From DATLYH01 sp035575035 (GTDB lineage: Bacteria; Planctomycetota; Planctomycetia; Gemmatales; Gemmataceae), in assembly GCA_035575035.1 (NCBI GenBank), contig DATLYH010000125.1, forward strand, positions 1 to 26,545: a stretch of 26,545 nucleotides of DNA, written 5' to 3'. The position numbers and the translations under genes are program-made. The notes beneath the pieces are model-generated. The model saw only the letters and a list, made by a program, of their open reading frames with translations, was not told where the DNA came from and searched no databases. Positions 23,630 to 26,545 of the stretch are shown piece after piece; the stretch's first letter is position 1, and each line of letters starts with the position of its first letter.

Positions 23630-24625
23630 TTACTTCCGGCGTTTCGGCTCCACCTCGGGGTTGACCCACGCGGGGAGCTTCTCCCCCTTCAGGCCGGCGA
23701 TCAGATTGCTGGCGCAGATCTCCGCCATGGCGTTGCGGGTGCCGATGGTGGCGCTGGCAATGTGCGGCGCGATCACCACGTTGGGCAGCTTCAGCAGTGG
23801 GTCGTCCGGCAGGGGCGGCTCCGGATCGGTCACGTCCAGGCCGGCCGCGAAGATCGTCCCCGACCGCAGCGCCTCGTACAGGGCCTTCTGGTCCACGAGC
23901 GGACCGCGGGCTGTGTTCACGAATACCGCCGTCCGCTTCATCTTCCGGAACTGCTCGGCCCCGAACAGGCCGCGCGTCTTCTCGTTCAGGTCGGTGTGGA
24001 CCGAGATAAAGTCCGACTCGCGCAGCAGCGTGTCCAGGTCCACCAGCCGGGCGCCAAGCTCCTTCTCCGCCTTTTCGTTCCGGTGGATGTCATGATAGAG
24101 GACTGTCATGTCCCAGCCGCCGCGACAGCGCTTGGCCATCGCATAGCCGATGCGGCCCATGCCGACGATGCCGAGCGTCCGGCCGACCAGATCCTGGCCC
24201 AGATGGCCCAGCGGCTCCCACGTCTTCCACTTGCCGGCCAGGGTGTACTGGTGCCCCTCGACCACGCGGCGGGCGGCGGCGATCAGCAGGCAAAAGGCCA
24301 TGTCGGCGGTGGCATCGGTCAGTACCCCGGGGGTGTTGCCGACTGCGATGCCGCGTGCCGTGGCCGCCGCGACATCGATGTTGTTAAAGCCAACCGCGAA
24401 GTTACTGATCACCTTGAGCCGGGGAGCGGCGTCCATCAAGGCGGCGTCAATCTGGTCGGTCAGCAGCGCTACCAACCCCTCGCAGTCGGCGACCTTCTGC
24501 CGGATCAGGTCGTAGGGGGGCGGCAGCGGGTCAGGCCAGACCTCCGCCTCGCATTCCTGCTTGATCCGATTCAGCCCGGCGTCGGGGAGGACGCGGGTGA
24601 CAAAGACCTTCGGCTTGACGGCCAT
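23630..24625 (-). CDS. D-glycerate dehydrogenase / glyoxylate-hydroxypyruvate reductase
   Basis: A 331-aa cytosolic D-isomer-specific 2-hydroxyacid dehydrogenase, interconverting D-glycerate and hydroxypyruvate or glycolate and glyoxylate with NAD(P)H. Features: substrate loop SNFAVGFNNID (74-84), GNTPGVLTDATADMA (96-110), the dinucleotide motif GIVGMGRIG (152-160), and the catalytic set Arg240 (NTARGP), Glu269 (DPEPPLP) and His288 (APHIASAT). The GNTPGVLTDATADM string and the length point to the GyaR/GRHPR branch rather than SerA, which would carry ACT domains. The start at 24625 has GGAGGAG 7 bases upstream; the upstream extension to 24694 is not conserved-looking. It converges on truB and is divergent from the sigma factor gene. 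Confidence 0.93.
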   Translation of the reverse strand: MAVKPKVFVTRVLPDAGLNRIKQECEAEVWPDPLPPPYDLIRQKVADCEGLVALLTDQIDAALMDAAPRLKVISNFAVGFNNIDVAAATARGIAVGNTPGVLTDATADMAFCLLIAAARRVVEGHQYTLAGKWKTWEPLGHLGQDLVGRTLGIVGMGRIGYAMAKRCRGGWDMTVLYHDIHRNEKAEKELGARLVDLDTLLRESDFISVHTDLNEKTRGLFGAEQFRKMKRTAVFVNTARGPLVDQKALYEALRSGTIFAAGLDVTDPEPPLPDDPLLKLPNVVIAPHIASATIGTRNAMAEICASNLIAGLKGEKLPAWVNPEVEPKRRK

Positions 24626-24985
24626 AAGAAGCTCCTCCGGTAGGCACTCATCCGCTCCGAGGCCGATTGTAGTGGTTTTCCCGACACATTCCACGGAGGG
24701 CTTCCCCGTCGGCCGCCGAGCCTGCGGCCGGGGAGGCCAGGAATTACAGGTCCCAAATCCCGGCGGCGACGAGGGTTAAAACTCCAAGAAACCACTAATT
24801 CCCTGAACCGTTTCGGCGGCGGCATCATCTAATGTAATGGGCGGAGCGGCTAATCCCAAACTTAGACTCGAGAGGTTTCGAGTAGCCCGATCAGCGGACG
24901 GGGCATGAGGGTCCCGCCGTTTCATCAGCCCAAGGCAGAGGATATTTCGTATCTATTGCAGAGCAGAGACAGAGGCCAGCACTCC
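24626..24985. promoter_or_regulatory. Divergent intergenic region, dehydrogenase/sigma factor
   Basis: 360 bases with no gene I would defend. It must hold the promoters of both flanking genes. Possible elements: a GC-rich stem-loop around 24703-24735 (tccccg...cggggag); a TCTAAT at 24828-24833 that could be a -10 box for the plus-strand gene, though no good -35 stands at 17 bases; and a perfect hairpin actcga-gaggtt-tcgagt (24866-24883) with a ribosome-site-like gagg in the loop, in the likely leader. The lower GC around 24770-24870 fits a promoter region. An in-frame ATG at 24905 would extend the sigma factor by 27 residues. Confidence 0.4.
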
Positions 24986-26503
24986 ATGAAGCAACTGACC
25001 AACACGACCGAACTGCAAGTCCGCCGTCGGGGCCGACCGGTCTGTCGTGCCCCCGATTCGGACCTTGCCAGTGATATCCTGGGACACGACGGTTACGCGG
25101 CCCACGAGGACAGCTTCGACCTGGATGCCGGGTTCCGCCCGGCGGCCGAGACCCTCGCGGACGGCGAGAAGTCGTCGGGCGATGACACGCTGACGGTTTA
25201 CCTGAAGCAGATGGGTGCCATCCCGCTGCTCAAGCGCGACCAGGAGCTGGCGCTAGCCCGGCGGCTGGAGACGGCCCGCCGCCGTTATCGCCGTGCTGTC
25301 CTGTGGAACTGGGGCGTCCTGGCGCGGGTGGTGGAGACATTCGAGCGCGTCCAGGCCGGCGAGCTGCTCCTGGAGCGGACCGTTGACGTTTTCCCCGGTC
25401 TGAAACTGACCATCAAGCGAATCAAGAAGCGCTTGCCGGGGCACGTGGCAAAGCTCAAGGAGCTGCGGCACGAGGCCGGGGGCAAGTTCCGGCAGCTGCT
25501 GCGGGCCGGCTCGGCTGCCGCCCGGACCCGGCTGGACCGGGACCTGGGACGGCGGCTGCGGGAGGCGGTCGGACTGGCCGAGGAACTGTCGCCGCGCATC
25601 GAGTTGATCGATCAGTGGGCGAAGGAGTTGGAGCATCAGTCCGCCCGGATGACTGCCCTGGCCGAGGGCGCCGGGCCGCAGGAAGAACTGCGGGAGCTGA
25701 TGCTCCAGGTCCAGGCGACGCCGGCCCAGCTGGCAGGTCTGGTCCAAGTGCTGCGGCGCCGCCGGGCTTGCTACCAGCAGGCACGGACGGAGCTGGCCGA
25801 GGCCAACCTCCGCCTGGTGGTGTCGGTGGCCAAGAAGTACCGCGGCCGGGGGCTGTCGTTCGCTGACCTGATCCAGGAAGGGAACAGCGGCCTGATGCGG
25901 GCGGTGGACAAGTACGACCACCGCCTCGGCTTCAAGTTCGGCACCTATGCCACCTGGTGGATCCGCCAGGGGATCACCCGCGCCTTGTCCGATCTGTCGC
26001 GGACGGTCCGACTGCCGTGCCACCAGGTCGGTCTCCTCGGGGCGATCGAGCGGGTCCGCGGCGAGCTGACGCTTCAGCTGGAGCGTGAGCCGACCGTGGA
26101 GGAGATTGCCGAGGTGCTCGGTATCACGCCTGAGGAGACGCAGGCGCTGCGCGTGGCCGGCCGGCAGCCGGTGAGCCTGGAGGAACCGCACGGCGAGGAT
26201 GAGGAGCACGGCTTGCAGAACCTGCTCTCGGCCGACGACGAGAGCAGCCCCGGCGAGGAGGCCGACTACCACCTGCTCAAGGAGCGGGTCCGCGAGGTGC
26301 TGCGGTCGCTGACGCCGCGCGACCGCGAGGTGATCGAGCTGCGCTTCGGCTTGCGGGACGGCCGGGCGCGGACGCTGGATGAGGTGGCCCGCCACTTCGG
26401 CATCACCCGCGAGCGCATCCGCCAGATCGAGAGCCGCGGTCTGCGCAAACTCCGCGAGCCGGAGCGCCGCGAGCGCCTGGCCGACTTCGCCGAGGTGGCG
26501 TGA
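24986..26503 (+). CDS. RpoD-like sigma-70 factor
   Basis: A 505-aa RNA polymerase sigma-70 factor. Region 1.2 is DDTLTVYLKQMGAIPLLKRD (66-85). Region 2 spans about 268-345 (LAEANLRLVVSVAKKYRGRG, then FADLIQEGNSGLMRAVDKYD, with the -10-reading KFGTYATWWIRQGITRAL). Region 3 is about 350-400 (REPTVEEIAEVLGITPEE) and region 4 about 436-492, with the -35-reading helix-turn-helix TLDEVARHFGITRERIRQIE. Region 1.1 is replaced by a short tail beginning MKQLTNTTELQVRRRGRP. Between 1.2 and 2 lies an insert of about 170 residues (95-265), Arg/Glu/Leu-rich and probably helical, in place of the usual acidic non-conserved region; similar inserts are familiar in planctomycete sigma factors. It is a group 1 or 2 factor; whether it is the primary one is unclear. 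The ATG at 24986 has AGAGG about 10 bases upstream. Confidence 0.93.
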   Translation: MKQLTNTTELQVRRRGRPVCRAPDSDLASDILGHDGYAAHEDSFDLDAGFRPAAETLADGEKSSGDDTLTVYLKQMGAIPLLKRDQELALARRLETARRRYRRAVLWNWGVLARVVETFERVQAGELLLERTVDVFPGLKLTIKRIKKRLPGHVAKLKELRHEAGGKFRQLLRAGSAAARTRLDRDLGRRLREAVGLAEELSPRIELIDQWAKELEHQSARMTALAEGAGPQEELRELMLQVQATPAQLAGLVQVLRRRRACYQQARTELAEANLRLVVSVAKKYRGRGLSFADLIQEGNSGLMRAVDKYDHRLGFKFGTYATWWIRQGITRALSDLSRTVRLPCHQVGLLGAIERVRGELTLQLEREPTVEEIAEVLGITPEETQALRVAGRQPVSLEEPHGEDEEHGLQNLLSADDESSPGEEADYHLLKERVREVLRSLTPRDREVIELRFGLRDGRARTLDEVARHFGITRERIRQIESRGLRKLREPERRERLADFAEVA

Positions 26504-26517
26504 CCGGTGCTTCAAGG

Positions 26518-26545
26518 CGAGCGGCCGGCGTCAGCCGGCCGCTCG
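26518..26545. terminator. Perfect 12-bp hairpin after the sigma factor gene
   Basis: cgagcggccggc (26518-26529) pairs exactly with gccggccgctcg (26534-26545) across the loop gtca, 14 bases after the stop. The stem is strong enough for a terminator, but any T-run would fall outside the window. It may equally be one more REP-like repeat, since the gcgtcagc core is reminiscent of the tgtcagcc hairpin at 15950. Confidence 0.55.

Overview
The window is a GC-rich bacterial chromosomal segment, most likely from a planctomycete of the Gemmata type. The evidence is a planctomycete cytochrome/DUF1549/DUF1553 protein, a Tat-exported DUF1501 protein, a leucine-rich-repeat remnant ending in the LPNCRIHR style common in that group, an RpoD-like sigma factor with a long helical insert between regions 1.2 and 2, and several families of short interspersed repeats. 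The assignment comes from recognising protein families by eye; no database search was run. There is no phage, IS transposase, CRISPR array or rRNA, and I saw no tRNA.

Layout. 1-696: a leucine-rich-repeat remnant followed by a repeat patch (54-bp tandem repeat, two copies of a 37-bp repeat carrying a 20-bp perfect palindrome). 697-7838 (minus): a secreted-protein cluster with a DUF1549/DUF1553 c-type cytochrome-like protein, a 97-aa protein whose start overlaps the previous stop, a nucleotidyltransferase-fold protein, a Tat-exported DUF1501 protein and a ceramidase-like secreted hydrolase. 8027-10300 (plus): a polytopic membrane protein with a spermidine-synthase-like domain. 10366-14381 (minus): an operon of a small membrane protein, an (alpha/alpha)6-type glycosidase-like protein and a GT4 glycosyltransferase. 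14623-15918 (plus): a class III, HemL-like aminotransferase. 16082-19761 (minus): an operon of a conserved protein of unknown function, fumarylacetoacetase and a PhoD-like phosphatase. 20117-22081 (plus): a secreted planctomycete protein with a beta-sandwich and a YdjY-like C-terminus. 22201-22440 (minus): a small basic protein. 22549-23451 (plus): truB. 23630-24625 (minus): a D-glycerate dehydrogenase/glyoxylate reductase. 24986-26503 (plus): a sigma-70 factor, followed by a perfect 12-bp hairpin at the window edge.

How the genes work together. Tight packing (ATGA/GTGA overlaps at 4647-4650, 11634-11637 and 17506-17509) supports three co-translated units. The fumarylacetoacetase unit points to the last step of tyrosine/homogentisate breakdown, with an uncharacterised partner. 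The glycosidase/GT4 unit points to synthesis or remodelling of a glycan or glycolipid. The rest is a mix of housekeeping genes (truB, sigma factor) and lineage-specific secreted proteins.

The most unusual feature is the behaviour of the short repeats. One hairpin repeat lies in frame inside the DUF1553 gene and resembles an intergenic copy at 19919-20023. A 105-bp element occurs twice in inverted orientation with 12 mismatches and no gaps: once between convergent genes and once, in frame, just upstream of a signal peptide. Two tandem arrays sit exactly between convergent gene ends on either side of truB.
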